This document shows, in pieces, positions 9,494 to 19,372 of a stretch of DNA of 64,000 nt. The stretch's first letter is position 1. Each line of letters begins with the position of its first letter. The notes below the pieces were generated by a model that searched no databases, was not told the origin of the DNA, and saw nothing but the letters and a program-made list of their open reading frames with translations. Position numbers and translations under genes: made by a program. Origin of the DNA: Clostridiales bacterium (GTDB lineage Bacteria; Bacillota; Clostridia; Christensenellales; DTU072). The stretch covers positions 147,254 through 211,253 of the forward strand of contig DUON01000019.1 of the NCBI GenBank assembly GCA_012838805.1. Direction: 5' to 3'.

Positions 9494-10596
9494 TAGATAC
9501 GGGAATTTATATTCATATACCTTTTTGTTTTCGCAAGTGTTCGTACTGCGATTTTTATTCCATGCCCCCGATCCCAGGTTTAATAAATGAATATGTCGGG
9601 GAACTAAAGCGGGAGATTATTCTCAATTCACAAAAGCATAGGGATAAGAGAATCGACACCATATATTTAGGCGGTGGCACGCCGAGTATTTTGGATATCA
9701 AGGACTTGGAGACGATACTATCCGTCATATATTCAAATTATAGTTGCCAAATTAAGGAAGCCACGATAGAAGTCAATCCTTGTTCGTCGAAGAACATAGA
9801 TAAATACAAGGATATCGGCATAAACAGAATAAGCATAGGCGTTCAAAGCTTGGACGACAAGGTATTAAAAGTTCTTGCAAGAAGCCACACCCCAAATGAT
9901 GCGTTGCAAGCTCTTGAAAATGCGTCAAAGTACTTTGACAACATAAGCGCGGACTTTATTTTGGGCGTTACGGACTCCAGCGATATAAACACTCTTTTTG
10001 AAAAGCCTTATATTGTTAAAAACATTCTGAAACACATCTCCGCTTATATTTTGAAAATTGAGAAAGGAACACCCTTAAGAAAAAAAGCCCAAATAGGGGA
10101 ATATAAACCCTTAGACGACGACGAGCTTGCGAAAGCATACCAAAATGCTTATCAAGCCTTTCAGGAAAACGAGTTTTATAGGTATGAAATAAGCAATTTC
10201 GCCAAAAAAGGCTATGAATGCCTGCACAATCTGAAGTACTGGAACATGAGCCCATATTTGGGCTTCGGCGTCAATGCCCATTCTTTTGTGGACGGCAAAA
10301 GATACCATAACAAAAAAAGCCTGAACAACTACCTAAAAGGTGAGCACAGCGGAACGGGAAAGCAAGTTTATCAAAGAACTGACGAATTCACCGAAACCAT
10401 AATGCTGGCGTTAAGAACTGCCCAAGGTCTGGACATAAAAAAGTTAAATAAGAATTTTCAAATAGATTTCTTAACCGAATACAAACCTAAACTTGAAAAA
10501 CTCAAGGACTATCTAATAATCTCCGACGGGTTTTTAAGGATAAAAGACGAATTTTTCCTTGTACAAAACAGCATAACCGCGCGCATACTTTATTAG
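9490..10596 (+). CDS. hemW: HemW-like radical SAM protein (heme chaperone / coproporphyrinogen III oxidase-like)
   Basis: 368 aa from GTG 9490, whose last two bases are shared with the lepA stop (GTGA). A longer frame runs back to 9358 inside lepA but adds residues with no family match. The start [12 protein letters not shown] is typical. The radical SAM cluster motif CFRKCSYC (CxxxCxxC) lies near residue 16, followed by GGGTPS near residue 62. HemW binds heme and is thought to insert it into respiratory enzymes; many lepA-linked genes are misnamed hemN. No strong ribosome binding site is seen, which fits translational coupling. Confidence 0.92.
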   Translation: MIDTGIYIHIPFCFRKCSYCDFYSMPPIPGLINEYVGELKREIILNSQKHRDKRIDTIYLGGGTPSILDIKDLETILSVIYSNYSCQIKEATIEVNPCSSKNIDKYKDIGINRISIGVQSLDDKVLKVLARSHTPNDALQALENASKYFDNISADFILGVTDSSDINTLFEKPYIVKNILKHISAYILKIEKGTPLRKKAQIGEYKPLDDDELAKAYQNAYQAFQENEFYRYEISNFAKKGYECLHNLKYWNMSPYLGFGVNAHSFVDGKRYHNKKSLNNYLKGEHSGTGKQVYQRTDEFTETIMLALRTAQGLDIKKLNKNFQIDFLTEYKPKLEKLKDYLIISDGFLRIKDEFFLVQNSITARILY

Positions 10597-10597
10597 A

Positions 10598-10620
10598 AAA
10601 GGCGGTATTAACCGCCTATT
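10598..10620. terminator. Short convergent hairpin between hemW and clpB
   Basis: GGCGGT (10601-10606) and ACCGCC (10611-10616) form a 6-bp stem with an ATTA loop between convergent genes. It is preceded by AAAA (useful for the minus strand) but has only a weak U-tract on the plus strand. Confidence 0.5.
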
Positions 10621-13204
10621 CCACAACATATTCTCCGTCTTTGACATCTACTTTGATTGTCGAGCCCGACTCATAGTTATTTGATAAGATAGCCCTGCCA
10701 ATAAGCGTCTCTATACGGGATTGAATATACCGTTTAAGTGGTCTTGCGCCGTAGTGTGGGTCATATCCATTGGCGGCTATAAGCCCTTTTGCGGCGTCGG
10801 TGATTTCCAATTTAAGGTGTTGTTCTTCCAACCTTTCTTTCAATTCCTCTACAAGTATTTCAATAATCGCCGTTATATCGTCCCTTGTCAACGGTCTGAA
10901 GAAAATTATTTCATTCAGTCTGTTCAAGAATTCAGGGCGAAACTGCTGTTTTAATATCTGTGAGACACCCTCTTTGGCTTCGGGCATAATCTCCCCATAA
11001 GAATCTATGCCTTCAAGAATCAAATGGCTTCCCGTATTCGAGGTCATGATTATTATAGTGTTTTTGAAGTCAACAAGTCTGCCGTGAGAATCGGTTATTC
11101 TGCCGTCATCCAGCACCTGTAAAAGGATATTAAACACATCATTATGCGCTTTTTCGATTTCGTCAAACAGAATGACCGAATAGGGTTTTCTTCTCACCGC
11201 TTCTGTAAGCTGACCTCCTTCCTCATATCCTACATATCCGGGAGGCGCTCCTACCAGCCTTGATACCGAAAACTTTTCCATATATTCGGACATATCTATT
11301 CTTATCATATTGTGTTCGTCGTCAAAGAGCGCTTCGGCAAGTGCCTTGGCTAACTCTGTTTTGCCCACGCCGGTTGGTCCAAGGAACATAAAGGAACCGA
11401 TAGGGCGGTTTCTATCTGCGATACCCGCTTTGGAGCGTATAATAGCTTCAGTGACTTTAGTCACAGCCTCATCTTGCCCCACCACTCTTTTGTGTAGCGT
11501 GTCGCCCAGCCTTAGGATTTTTTGCTTTTCGCCCTCCATAAGCTTGGTCACAGGTATTCCCGTCCAGCGGGACACGATTTTGGCGATTTCTTCTTCGGTT
11601 ACTTTATCCCTAAGCAAAGTTGCCTTTTCCTTATCGGTTTGGTTCTTTGTCTCTTCAAGCTGTTTTTGAAGTTCGGGGAGCTTGCCGTATCTTAGTTTTG
11701 CGGCTGTTTCATAGTCAAAGTTCCTTTGAGCGTTTTCAATCTCCGCATTGACTCTGTCTATGGCGATTTTTATATCCTGTACACGGCTTATGCCTTTTTT
11801 CTCCATTTCCCATTGTGACTTCATGGAATTGAATTGGTCACGATAGTCCGCCAAATCTTTTTGAAGTCTCTTTAACCTCTCCTTTGAAAGGGTATCGCTC
11901 TCTTTTTTAAGTGCCATTTCTTCAATTTCAAGCTGCATGATTTTTCGAGAGATTTCGTCCATTTCGGAGGGCATGGAGTCAATTTCCGTTCGGATAAGGG
12001 CACACGCCTCATCCACAAGGTCTATCGCCTTGTCGGGCAAGAATCTGTCAGTGATATAACGGTGGGAGAGCATGGCGGCGGATATAAGCGCCGCATCCTG
12101 TATCTGCACCCCGTGGAAAATCTCATATCTTTCTTTCAAGCCTCTAAGTATGGATATAGTATCCTCTAAAGTGGGTTCGGTTACCAGAACTGGCTGAAAC
12201 CGTCTTTCCAAGGCGGCGTCTTTCTCAATATATTTTCTGTATTCGTCAAGGGTTGTGGCGCCTATGCAGTGCAGTTCTCCCCTTGCCAGCATTGGCTTCA
12301 AAAGGTTGCCTGCGTCCATAGCTCCCTCTGCTTTTCCCGCCCCGACTATATTATGCAATTCGTCAATAAAAAGAATTATTTGACCGTTTGAGGACTTTAT
12401 TTCGTTCAAGACCGCTTTGAGCCTTTCCTCAAATTCGCCCCTGAATTTAGCTCCCGCAATCAATGAGCCCATGTCCAAAGCGAATATGGTCTTGTCTTTC
12501 AAGCCCTCGGGGACATCACCTCTTACTATCCTTAAAGCAAGCCCTTCGGCGATAGCCGTCTTGCCCACACCGGGTTCGCCGATAAGAACGGGGTTGTTCT
12601 TAGTTTTTCGGGAAAGAATGCGAATAACATCCCTTATTTCGCTGTCTCGTCCAATAACGGGGTCAAGCTTGTGCTGCCTTGCAGTCTCAACAAGGTCTAT
12701 GCCGTATTTATGCAAAGCATCATAGGTCGTTTCGGGATTGTCAGAAGTGACCCTTGCATTTTTCTTTACGGCGCTAAGCTGTTCCAAAAATTTTGCTTTT
12801 GTCAAGCCTTGGCTTTTCATAAGCGTTGCCATGTCCTCAGACTTTTCAAAGATAGCCTGCATGATATGTTCCACGGAGATATATTCGTCTTTTGCCTCTT
12901 TTGCAAGCTTTTCCGCATGGTTTAAGATTTTGTCGGTTATCGGCGCTACATAGATTTTGCCCGGCTCTCTTCCCGCACCGGTGACCTTTGGGCTTTTTCT
13001 TATTTTTTCATCGATCACAGCTATCAGCCTGTCGTTGTCCACATTGCATTTTTTGACTAAAGAGGGTATAAGCCCGTTATCGTCGTCCAATAGGGCGTAC
13101 AAAAGGTGTTCGGGCATAATCTCTATATTTTGGTTTTCAATGGCTATATTTTGAGCCTTAGCTATGGCTTCCATTGATTTTTGTGTTAGTTTTTGAGCGT
13201 TCAT
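10616..13204 (-). CDS. clpB: ATP-dependent chaperone ClpB
   Basis: 862 aa, full-length disaggregase that works with DnaK to resolubilise aggregated proteins. The order is N-domain (~1-145), first AAA+ with [13 protein letters not shown], a long coiled-coil M-domain (~ residues 410-530, [18 protein letters not shown]) that marks ClpB rather than ClpC, and second AAA+ with [14 protein letters not shown]. The start has an AGGAGG a few nt upstream. It lies 9 nt after a ribbon-helix-helix gene and is transcribed with it from a near-perfect promoter. No CtsR box or CIRCE element was found. Confidence 0.97.
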   Translation of the reverse strand: MNAQKLTQKSMEAIAKAQNIAIENQNIEIMPEHLLYALLDDDNGLIPSLVKKCNVDNDRLIAVIDEKIRKSPKVTGAGREPGKIYVAPITDKILNHAEKLAKEAKDEYISVEHIMQAIFEKSEDMATLMKSQGLTKAKFLEQLSAVKKNARVTSDNPETTYDALHKYGIDLVETARQHKLDPVIGRDSEIRDVIRILSRKTKNNPVLIGEPGVGKTAIAEGLALRIVRGDVPEGLKDKTIFALDMGSLIAGAKFRGEFEERLKAVLNEIKSSNGQIILFIDELHNIVGAGKAEGAMDAGNLLKPMLARGELHCIGATTLDEYRKYIEKDAALERRFQPVLVTEPTLEDTISILRGLKERYEIFHGVQIQDAALISAAMLSHRYITDRFLPDKAIDLVDEACALIRTEIDSMPSEMDEISRKIMQLEIEEMALKKESDTLSKERLKRLQKDLADYRDQFNSMKSQWEMEKKGISRVQDIKIAIDRVNAEIENAQRNFDYETAAKLRYGKLPELQKQLEETKNQTDKEKATLLRDKVTEEEIAKIVSRWTGIPVTKLMEGEKQKILRLGDTLHKRVVGQDEAVTKVTEAIIRSKAGIADRNRPIGSFMFLGPTGVGKTELAKALAEALFDDEHNMIRIDMSEYMEKFSVSRLVGAPPGYVGYEEGGQLTEAVRRKPYSVILFDEIEKAHNDVFNILLQVLDDGRITDSHGRLVDFKNTIIIMTSNTGSHLILEGIDSYGEIMPEAKEGVSQILKQQFRPEFLNRLNEIIFFRPLTRDDITAIIEILVEELKERLEEQHLKLEITDAAKGLIAANGYDPHYGARPLKRYIQSRIETLIGRAILSNNYESGSTIKVDVKDGEYVVE

Positions 13205-13213
13205 AAAATCCTC

Positions 13214-13867
13214 CTAAATGATATCCGCACCGCTGTTGAGGTATTCGACATACTTTTTCTCAAGGATATTTGAAGTGGGGTACTTCCCGGTGAGATATCC
13301 TTTTAATAAGTCGTCAAACATCTCAATATAGCTTGTTATGGCGTTAGCGATAGAGTCGCAAGAATAATTCTTTCCGACGGGCATTTTGAAAGTTCTAAAA
13401 AACCTGCCCTCTTCCAAATTATAGGTTATGCTGTTTTGTGGATAGTAGTGCGATAGATAAGCCGTTTCCAAACGCGTCCAAAACCTGAAGAACCTGTTTA
13501 ATTCCATAAGCAAAGCCGCGCTTTGGGTGCGGAATATAACTTTAAGTTCGCCAAGCGCCTGATTGTGGTCGCGATAGAGTTCGACTTCGTACTTAATAGT
13601 GGGTCGGTACTTATAGTCCAAAGAGCTCTTAAGCGACAGCGTCGAGGAGTGCGGCTCAAAAAATGCGGAAAAAATATCCCTATTCAGCAAATCAGCCACA
13701 GCGTTAAAGATATTGTTTATGGTTTTTTCGGGGGTGGTCATGGAGACATACTCCGCCAGAATTTGGTTGACCATATTCGAGCGGTTGGTGTTTTGGCTTC
13801 TTGCCAGTTCGTCAATCTCCCTAACCACATCGTCCATTAACATCAAACTGTATAAACTTTTTTTCAT
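13214..13867 (-). CDS. Ribbon-helix-helix domain protein upstream of clpB
   Basis: 217 aa. The N-terminal ~45 residues look like a CopG/Arc ribbon-helix-helix (MKKSLYSLMLMDDVVREI, then NRSNMVNQILAEYV). The remaining ~170 residues match no family I can name; they contain an aromatic-rich segment (NRFFRFWTRLETAYLSHYY). RHH proteins usually bind DNA as dimers and often control their own operon. As first gene of a two-gene operon with clpB and close behind its promoter, it could replace CtsR as heat-shock or stress regulator; this is inference only. Confidence 0.65.
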   Translation of the reverse strand: MKKSLYSLMLMDDVVREIDELARSQNTNRSNMVNQILAEYVSMTTPEKTINNIFNAVADLLNRDIFSAFFEPHSSTLSLKSSLDYKYRPTIKYEVELYRDHNQALGELKVIFRTQSAALLMELNRFFRFWTRLETAYLSHYYPQNSITYNLEEGRFFRTFKMPVGKNYSCDSIANAITSYIEMFDDLLKGYLTGKYPTSNILEKKYVEYLNSGADII

Positions 13868-13897
13868 AATTCTTCCTTAATATATTTCGTTATCATT

Positions 13898-13926
13898 ATT
13901 ATATCCTTGCCCATAAAACTTGTCAA
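13898..13926 (-). promoter_or_regulatory. Perfect-consensus sigma-A promoter of the RHH-clpB operon
   Basis: On the minus strand, TTGACA (13926-13921), 17-bp spacer, TATAAT (13903-13898). Both hexamers match the consensus exactly, so strong basal transcription or tight repression is expected. Confidence 0.85.
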
Positions 13927-14049
13927 TGAATTTACATAAATTATCTTACGAGTTTTGACGAAATATTATAAGATTATTCTTGACAAATGCTTTTGATGTA
14001 TGCGAAAATAGTATCTGTAAATGAAAAAACCTTTACACCTTGAGAAAGT

Positions 14050-14367
14050 ATGAAAAAAATACAATTAGGTATACTCAATGATTATTATGGCAAGCTCCTG
14101 AACCCCTACCAGTCGGAGGTCATGAGAATGTACTGCGACTGTGACATGTCGCTTGCCGAGATTGCGAGCGAACTTGACATCACAAGACAGGGAGTTAGGG
14201 AAGTGATACTGCGAAGCGAAAGGAAGCTCAACGAATACGAGAACAAGCTTGGACTTATAAAAAAGGTCAAGACTATCATCAAAAATATAGAAGAGATTAT
14301 TCAAAAAGACGATTTTAACGCAAAAGAGGACTTAACAAAGTTGTTAAACAGCGTCAAGGAGTTATGA
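14050..14367 (+). CDS. ylxM: YlxM family helix-turn-helix protein
   Basis: 105 aa. A sigma-70 region-4-like HTH (LAEIASELDITRQGVREVI, residues ~35-54) is followed by a helical tail. YlxM genes sit directly before ffh in Firmicutes and the protein is linked to SRP function. It starts 1 nt-spaced from ffh (14367/14369), so the two are coupled. ATG 14050 has GAGAAAG-type purines upstream but no strong ribosome binding site. Its promoter is not clear; a TTGACA is present near 13979 without a good -10 at 17 bp. Confidence 0.9.
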   Translation: MKKIQLGILNDYYGKLLNPYQSEVMRMYCDCDMSLAEIASELDITRQGVREVILRSERKLNEYENKLGLIKKVKTIIKNIEEIIQKDDFNAKEDLTKLLNSVKEL

Positions 14368-14368
14368 A

Positions 14369-15685
14369 ATGTTTGGAAGCTTAACCGAAAAAATAAACCA
14401 TGCGTTTTCAAAAATAAGGAACAAAGGGGCTTTGAGCGAGCTTGAGGTCAAGAACGCCTTAAGAGAAGTCAGAATTGCTCTTTTGGAAGCCGATGTCAAT
14501 TATATGGTGGCGAAAGGCTTTATTAAGGCGGTGACAGAAAGGGCGACGGGTGAAGATATCCTAAAAGGACTGAATCCCTCCCAGCAGGTTATTAAGATAG
14601 TAAATGACGAGCTGGTCAAGCTTATGGGCTCTACCCACAGCAAGCTGGAAGTCAGCGACAAGCCGCCCACAGTCATTATGATGTGCGGACTTCAAGGCGC
14701 AGGCAAAACCACGATGTGCGGAAAGCTTGCAAAGCTTCTTACCGGTCAGGGAAAGAAGGTCTTGCTGGTTGCCGCCGACATCTACCGCCCCGCCGCCATA
14801 AAACAGCTGCAAATAGTGGGCGAAAAGGTTAATGTTCCCGTTTTCGAAATGGGACAGAAAAACCCCGTCAAGATAGCCAAGGAGAGTGTCCATCATGCAC
14901 TCAAACAAGGATATGATACGGTTATTATAGATACGGCGGGCAGACTTCATATAGACGAAGAGCTTATGACCGAACTTAAGGAAATCAAAGCCAAAGTCTC
15001 CCCGACTGAGATATTGCTTGTGGTGGACGCCATGCTTGGACAAGATTCGGTGAATGTCGCCGCGAAGTTTAATCAGATGCTGGAGATTAGCGGAGTCATA
15101 CTCACAAAACTTGACGGTGACACAAGGGGCGGTGCGGCATTGTCTATAAAAGCACTTTTGAATAAGCCGATAAAGTATTGCGGCGTGGGAGAAAAGATGA
15201 CGGACATTGAGCCCTTTCACCCCGACAGAATGGCAAGCCGCATATTGGGAATGGGCGATGTCTTGACGCTTATAGAAAAAGCTCAAAAGGCGATTACCGA
15301 AGAAGACGCCAAGAAATTGGCGAAAAAAATAAAGGAAAGAAGCTTTGACCTACAAGACTATCTGGACCAGCTTTCCAGCGTCAAAAAAATGGGCAATCTT
15401 TCGGATATGATGAATATGATACCCGGACTTTCTGGAAAGCTCAAGGGTGCGGATTTGAACTTGGATGAAAGACAGCTTGAAAAGACCAAAGCCATTATTC
15501 TTTCCATGACCCCCGCAGAAAGAGCCAATCCAGATATTATCAAGGGTTCAAGGAAGAAAAGAGTGGCGCTTGGCAGCGGAACGACGGTACAAGATGTCAA
15601 CAGACTTTTGAATCAATTTAATCAAACGAAGAAGATGATGAAGATGTTTTCAAGCGGAAGAAAAAAATTACCATTTAATATATAA
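14369..15685 (+). CDS. ffh: Signal recognition particle GTPase Ffh
   Basis: 438 aa. Ffh binds SRP RNA and signal sequences and, with FtsY, targets nascent membrane proteins. N-domain (1-90), G-domain with GLQGAGKTTMCGKLAKLL near residue 108, DTAGRLHID near residue 190 and TKLDGDTRGG near residue 248, then a Met-rich M-domain (MGNLSDMMNMIPG, then MKMFSSGRKK at the end). It is followed by rpsP with an intergenic gap of 25 nt. The order ylxM-ffh-rpsP is the classic Firmicutes arrangement. Confidence 0.97.
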   Translation: MFGSLTEKINHAFSKIRNKGALSELEVKNALREVRIALLEADVNYMVAKGFIKAVTERATGEDILKGLNPSQQVIKIVNDELVKLMGSTHSKLEVSDKPPTVIMMCGLQGAGKTTMCGKLAKLLTGQGKKVLLVAADIYRPAAIKQLQIVGEKVNVPVFEMGQKNPVKIAKESVHHALKQGYDTVIIDTAGRLHIDEELMTELKEIKAKVSPTEILLVVDAMLGQDSVNVAAKFNQMLEISGVILTKLDGDTRGGAALSIKALLNKPIKYCGVGEKMTDIEPFHPDRMASRILGMGDVLTLIEKAQKAITEEDAKKLAKKIKERSFDLQDYLDQLSSVKKMGNLSDMMNMIPGLSGKLKGADLNLDERQLEKTKAIILSMTPAERANPDIIKGSRKKRVALGSGTTVQDVNRLLNQFNQTKKMMKMFSSGRKKLPFNI

Positions 15686-15710
15686 AAACAATAAAATTGG
15701 AGGATAACAA

Positions 15711-15968
15711 ATGGCAGTAAAAATCAGATTAACCAGAATGGGAGCAAAGAAATCACCTTTCTATCGCATAGTGGCGACAGACTCCAGAAAAGCAAGAGAC
15801 GGGCAGTATCTTGAACAGATTGGATACTATGACCCCACAAAAGAGCCCGCAGCACTTAAGATAGACAAGGAAATCGCCGAGAAATGGCTCAAAGTCGGCG
15901 CTCAGCCTACCGAGACCGTAAAGAGTCTTTTCAAAAGGGAAGGCATTGTCATTAATAAGGGAAAATAA
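15711..15968 (+). CDS. rpsP: 30S ribosomal protein S16
   Basis: 85 aa, normal S16 length. It contains the family N-terminus [20 protein letters not shown] and QIGYYDPT. S16 is a small-subunit assembly protein. GGAGG lies 7 nt before ATG 15711. It is followed 1 nt later by khpA. Confidence 0.97.
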   Translation: MAVKIRLTRMGAKKSPFYRIVATDSRKARDGQYLEQIGYYDPTKEPAALKIDKEIAEKWLKVGAQPTETVKSLFKREGIVINKGK

Positions 15969-15969
15969 G

Positions 15970-16200
15970 ATGATTGAACTTGTAGAGTATTTAGTAAAGC
16001 AGTTTGTGGACAGTGATAATTTTGAGATAGAAAAGCTGGAGGACACCGACAAAGTTCAGTACAAAGTCTTTGTGGACAAGGACCATATCGCCAAGGTCAT
16101 AGGAAAGGGCGGCAGGAACTCAAAGGCAATAAGAACAATAGTCAGAGCCGCCTCCTTAAAAATGGACAAAATCCATACCGTATTTATACAGGAGAAATAA
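15970..16200 (+). CDS. khpA: KH domain RNA-binding protein KhpA (YlqC)
   Basis: 76 aa from ATG 15970, which directly follows the rpsP stop; an in-frame start at 15946 would extend back into rpsP and is less likely. One KH domain with IGKGGRNSKAI near residue 45 (GxxG loop GKGG). KhpA partners with KhpB (Jag) in binding RNA and affecting cell division and translation in Firmicutes. It keeps the standard position between rpsP and rimM. Confidence 0.93.
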   Translation: MIELVEYLVKQFVDSDNFEIEKLEDTDKVQYKVFVDKDHIAKVIGKGGRNSKAIRTIVRAASLKMDKIHTVFIQEK

Positions 16201-16206
16201 GGCTCT

Positions 16207-16701
16207 ATGCTTATTGTCGGCAAGGCGTTAAAGCCCCACGGAATAAAAGGCTATATCAAGGTGCAGTCTTATATGGACTCACCCCTTGAGCTTAAAAAAA
16301 TAAAAGCCGTGGAGATTGAGGGTATAAAATATCCGATAGAAGATATCAAGGTGTCACCCAAAGCTGTATTAATAAAGCTCAAGGGCATAGACGATATGAA
16401 CGCCGCTGAATTTTTTAGGAACAAGGAACTAAAAATTGATAGACGGTCCGCTCCCGACCCGCCCAAGGGAAGACACTATGTCAGCGACCTTTTGGGAAGT
16501 AGGGTGTATATCGAGAATCAGCTTGTGGGAGAACTTACGGATATCTTGCAATACGGTAGTGCCGATGTATACCAGGTCAAAGGCGAAAAGAGCCTTATGT
16601 TCTCTTATGCGGGAGATGTGATTGAAAAAATCGATACGGCAACTAAAGAAATCTTTTTGAACAAAGAAGAGCTTGAAAAGGTGGCGGTCTATGAAGATTG
16701 A
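16207..16701 (+). CDS. rimM: Ribosome maturation factor RimM
   Basis: 164 aa. RimM binds S19 and helps mature the 3' domain of 16S rRNA. The N-terminal domain begins with VGKALKPHGIKGYIKVQ; the linker and PRC-barrel domain start near residue 90 (HYVSDLLGSRVY). It lies 6 nt after khpA and overlaps the start of trmD by 11 bp. Confidence 0.94.
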   Translation: MLIVGKALKPHGIKGYIKVQSYMDSPLELKKIKAVEIEGIKYPIEDIKVSPKAVLIKLKGIDDMNAAEFFRNKELKIDRRSAPDPPKGRHYVSDLLGSRVYIENQLVGELTDILQYGSADVYQVKGEKSLMFSYAGDVIEKIDTATKEIFLNKEELEKVAVYED

Positions 16702-17362
16702 TGTACTCACGCTTTATACTGAAATTTATGATGTATTCAAAAGCGGCATTATCGGAAAAGCTCTTGACAAGAAGATATTTGAGCTTAATGTCCATAACAT
16801 AAGAGAATTTTCTAAAGACAAGCATAAAAGGTGCGACGATTATCCTTTTGGCGGGGGCGCAGGAATGGTTATGACTCCGCAACCGCTGCATGACGCTATC
16901 ACAAAGATCGACCCCGAGCATACCGCAAAGAGGATTTACTTGAGCCCCAAAGGAAAGCGGTTTGACCAAAAGACAGCACTTTCCCTTTCTAAGGAAAAAC
17001 ACCTTATGTTCATAAACGGAAGTTACGAGGGTGTGGACCAAAGGATACTTGATATGGATGTGGATATGGAACTATCTATCGGCGACTATGTCTTGACATC
17101 AGGCGACTATGCCACAATTGTTATCATAAACGCCATAAGCCGTTACATAAAAGGTGTATTGGGCTCTGACGAGTCTACCAAAGAAGAGAGTTTTTCAAAC
17201 GGTCTCTTAGAGTATCCGCAGTATACCAGACCGCAGAAATTTATGGGCTTGGAAGTGCCCGAAGTGCTTTTAAGCGGCAACCATGCTGAAATACAAAAGT
17301 GGAGAAAACAAAAAAGCATAGAAATCACAAAAGTCAAAAGACCCGACTTATTGGAGGAATAA
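16691..17362 (+). CDS. trmD: tRNA (guanine-N1)-methyltransferase TrmD
   Basis: 223 aa from ATG 16691 (family start MKIDVLTLYTEIYDVF); a longer frame to 16673 lies inside rimM. TrmD methylates G37 of tRNAs reading CNN and some other codons, preventing frameshifts. The trefoil-knot SAM site is recognisable (GSYEGVDQR, then IGDYVLTSGDYA). The usual CGxYEGxD is NGSYEGVD here. It is somewhat shorter than the ~240 aa norm. It overlaps rimM and is 1 nt from rbgA. Confidence 0.95.
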   Translation: MKIDVLTLYTEIYDVFKSGIIGKALDKKIFELNVHNIREFSKDKHKRCDDYPFGGGAGMVMTPQPLHDAITKIDPEHTAKRIYLSPKGKRFDQKTALSLSKEKHLMFINGSYEGVDQRILDMDVDMELSIGDYVLTSGDYATIVIINAISRYIKGVLGSDESTKEESFSNGLLEYPQYTRPQKFMGLEVPEVLLSGNHAEIQKWRKQKSIEITKVKRPDLLEE

Positions 17363-17363
17363 A

Positions 17364-18224
17364 GTGCGTATCCATTGGTTTCCCGGACATATGACAAAAG
17401 CCTTTCGATTGATAGAAAGGGAAATGAAGCTTGTATCAAGCGTTATTTATGTCTTGGACGCAAGGGCGCCTTTATCTTGCATAAACCCAGAGTTTGACAA
17501 GCTGATAAACACAAAACCCACGCTTTATATACTCAACAAGGCTGATTTGGTAGCCCAAAGCGATATTTTAGAATGGATAGACTATTTTAACAGAAAGTCT
17601 ATAAAATGCCTTCAAACCGTCAGCGTCCAAAGAGGGGCGTCAAGAAAACAAATATTTGACGCCTTAAAGGAAATCAATGCCGACTATTTGAAAAAATTCG
17701 ACCAAAAGGGTGTGCGAAAGACCATAAGGGCAATGGTCATAGGCGTGCCCAATTCAGGAAAAAGTGCGCTTATCAACAGCCTTTTAGGCAGAAAAAAGAC
17801 CGTAACGGGCAACAAACCGGGAGTGACACGAGGCAAGCAATGGATTGCGGTTGATAAGTACATTGAACTTATGGATACACCGGGAACATTATATCCCGAC
17901 TTTAAGGACCAGACAAAAGCACGAAACCTTGCCATTATCGGAAGCATAAGTGACGATGTGGTAGATATGACCGAACTTGCGGGGGAGCTGATAGACTTTC
18001 TTAAAAAGGAATATCCCCAAAACCTAAAAGAAAGATATAAGCTTGACGACTTAAGCGTAGATACTGCTGGTATTCTCTATGAGATTGGGCAGAAAAGGGG
18101 CTTTATTGTCAAGGGTGGCGAGGTGGACATTCAGCAGACGGCAAAAGCCGTAATAGTGGACTTTAGAAAAAACGCCTTAGGCAAGATTATTATGGAAAAA
18201 GCAAATGAACTTATTGAGGTATGA
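17364..18224 (+). CDS. rbgA: Ribosome biogenesis GTPase RbgA (YlqF)
   Basis: 286 aa with GTG start after GGAGG. It is a circularly permuted GTPase: G4 (NKADL, ~ residue 55) precedes G1 (GVPNSGKSALINSLL, ~ residue 129) and G3 (DTPG, ~ residue 172). RbgA drives late 50S assembly in Firmicutes. The start overlaps nothing, and the 3' end overlaps rnhB by 20 bp. A C-terminal helical domain is complete. Confidence 0.95.
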   Translation: MRIHWFPGHMTKAFRLIEREMKLVSSVIYVLDARAPLSCINPEFDKLINTKPTLYILNKADLVAQSDILEWIDYFNRKSIKCLQTVSVQRGASRKQIFDALKEINADYLKKFDQKGVRKTIRAMVIGVPNSGKSALINSLLGRKKTVTGNKPGVTRGKQWIAVDKYIELMDTPGTLYPDFKDQTKARNLAIIGSISDDVVDMTELAGELIDFLKKEYPQNLKERYKLDDLSVDTAGILYEIGQKRGFIVKGGEVDIQQTAKAVIVDFRKNALGKIIMEKANELIEV

Positions 18225-18801
18225 AAAAGAGCTCTTAAAGAGAGGCCTTAATCTTATATGCGGCATAGACGAGGCGGGCAGAGGACCTCTTGCAGGTCCG
18301 GTCATGGTGGGCGCTGCTATTATGGATATGGACAACATCATACCCGATGTGGATGACTCAAAAAAGCTGTCCGAAAAAGAACGGGAAAGGCTGTATGACG
18401 AAATAGTGGCGGCGGCAATAGGCTATGCGACGGTAGCAGTGGACTGTGATATTATCGACGAAATAAATATCTTGAACGCAACGAAAAGAGGCATGAGGGC
18501 GGTCGTGGACAAGCTCTTTCCATTGCCGGATATCTTGCTTGTGGACGCTGTGGAAGATGACTTCTCCTTGCCCAGCATATCTATCATAAAAGGCGACGCC
18601 AAGAGCTACTCAATCGCTGCGGCGTCTATCCTTGCCAAGGTGGAAAGGGATAGGCTTATGCGAAAGTATGCTGAGATTTATCCCGAATACGGCTTTGAAA
18701 AGCACAAAGGCTATCCCACAAAATTACATATCGAACGGCTTAAGAAGTACGGACCTTGCCCCATTCACAGAAAGAGCTTTATAAAGAACTTTTTTGATTA
18801 A
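18205..18801 (+). CDS. rnhB: Ribonuclease HII
   Basis: 198 aa. It cleaves RNA in RNA-DNA hybrids and removes misincorporated ribonucleotides. The catalytic motif GIDEAGRGPLAGPV (Asp and Glu of the DEDD set) lies near residue 20, SKKL near residue 52, LLVDAVEDD near residue 110 and SYSIAAASILAKVERD near residue 132. The start ATG 18205 overlaps rbgA by 20 bp and lacks a clear ribosome binding site, so it is probably translationally coupled. Confidence 0.95.
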   Translation: MNLLRYEKELLKRGLNLICGIDEAGRGPLAGPVMVGAAIMDMDNIIPDVDDSKKLSEKERERLYDEIVAAAIGYATVAVDCDIIDEINILNATKRGMRAVVDKLFPLPDILLVDAVEDDFSLPSISIIKGDAKSYSIAAASILAKVERDRLMRKYAEIYPEYGFEKHKGYPTKLHIERLKKYGPCPIHRKSFIKNFFD

Positions 18802-18810
18802 AGAGGGGAT

Positions 18811-19167
18811 ATGGATAAATATTATGAGGGCGTAAGAGCCGAAGTCAAGGCGAAAAATTTTTTAATAAAGAATGGCTACCAAATCCTTGACGAAAATGTA
18901 TCTTATAAAAATACAGGGGAGCTTGACCTTGTGGCAAAAGACGGACAAGAGCTTGTCTTTATAGAGGTCAGATACCGAAAGGACGACAGCTTTGGTCATC
19001 CGCTGGAGACCTTGACCAAGTCAAAAATAAACAGAATAATCAAGGCGGCAAGACTGTATCTTTGCGAAAAAAGCATAAGTTTTTCGGGCATAAGGTTTGA
19101 TGTGGTATCTGTTACGGATATGGGGGAAGAACTGATTAAGAATGCGTTTTTTGCCCGTTGGAATTGA
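18811..19167 (+). CDS. yraN: YraN family (UPF0102) endonuclease-fold protein
   Basis: 118 aa, the usual family length. The restriction-endonuclease-like core shows GELDLVAKDGQELVFIEVRYR (residues ~32-51; the acidic D and ExR-type residues of the PD-(D/E)xK fold). Its cellular role is not settled. GAGGGG precedes ATG 18811 by a few nt. It closes the operon that starts at ylxM and directly follows rnhB, a common pairing. Confidence 0.93.
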   Translation: MDKYYEGVRAEVKAKNFLIKNGYQILDENVSYKNTGELDLVAKDGQELVFIEVRYRKDDSFGHPLETLTKSKINRIIKAARLYLCEKSISFSGIRFDVVSVTDMGEELIKNAFFARWN

Positions 19168-19248
19168 CAGACGGACTTGTTGAAAAAGAAAAACAATCCT
19201 TTATGGATAATAATAAAAATATAAAAAATAGAAATATATCTATTTTGC

Positions 19249-19277
19249 TTGAAGAATTTTCATTCTTTTGATATTAT
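19249..19277 (+). promoter_or_regulatory. Sigma-A promoter of rplS
   Basis: TTGAAG (19249-19254), 17-bp spacer, TATTAT (19272-19277), placing the start near 19284, at the beginning of the leader RNA. Confidence 0.7.
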
Positions 19278-19287
19278 TATATAGACT

Positions 19288-19355
19288 TTGCAGCAGTCCT
19301 ATACGAGTGGCGGTATGAAATCGCCTTAATCCAAGCCTCGCACGAATGCTGTCAT
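19288..19355 (+). promoter_or_regulatory. Ribosomal protein L19 leader RNA (candidate)
   Basis: Three nested helices can be read: GCAGCA (from 19290) with TGCTGT (from 19347), CGAG (from 19304) with CTCG (from 19337), and GGCG (19309-19312) with CGCC (19322-19325). This nested layout between the promoter and rplS fits the L19 leader family of Firmicutes, used for autoregulation. A covariance-model search would confirm it. Confidence 0.65.
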
Positions 19356-19372
19356 ACAAATGGAGGTAAGTC

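Noticed and set aside
13868..14049. CtsR box or CIRCE before clpB
   Set aside because: No GGTCAAA direct repeat or TTAGCACTC inverted repeat is found; only TTGAC-containing promoter sequences.
14561..15286. 241-aa minus-strand frame inside ffh
   Set aside because: Antisense to a conserved GTPase with no start signal.
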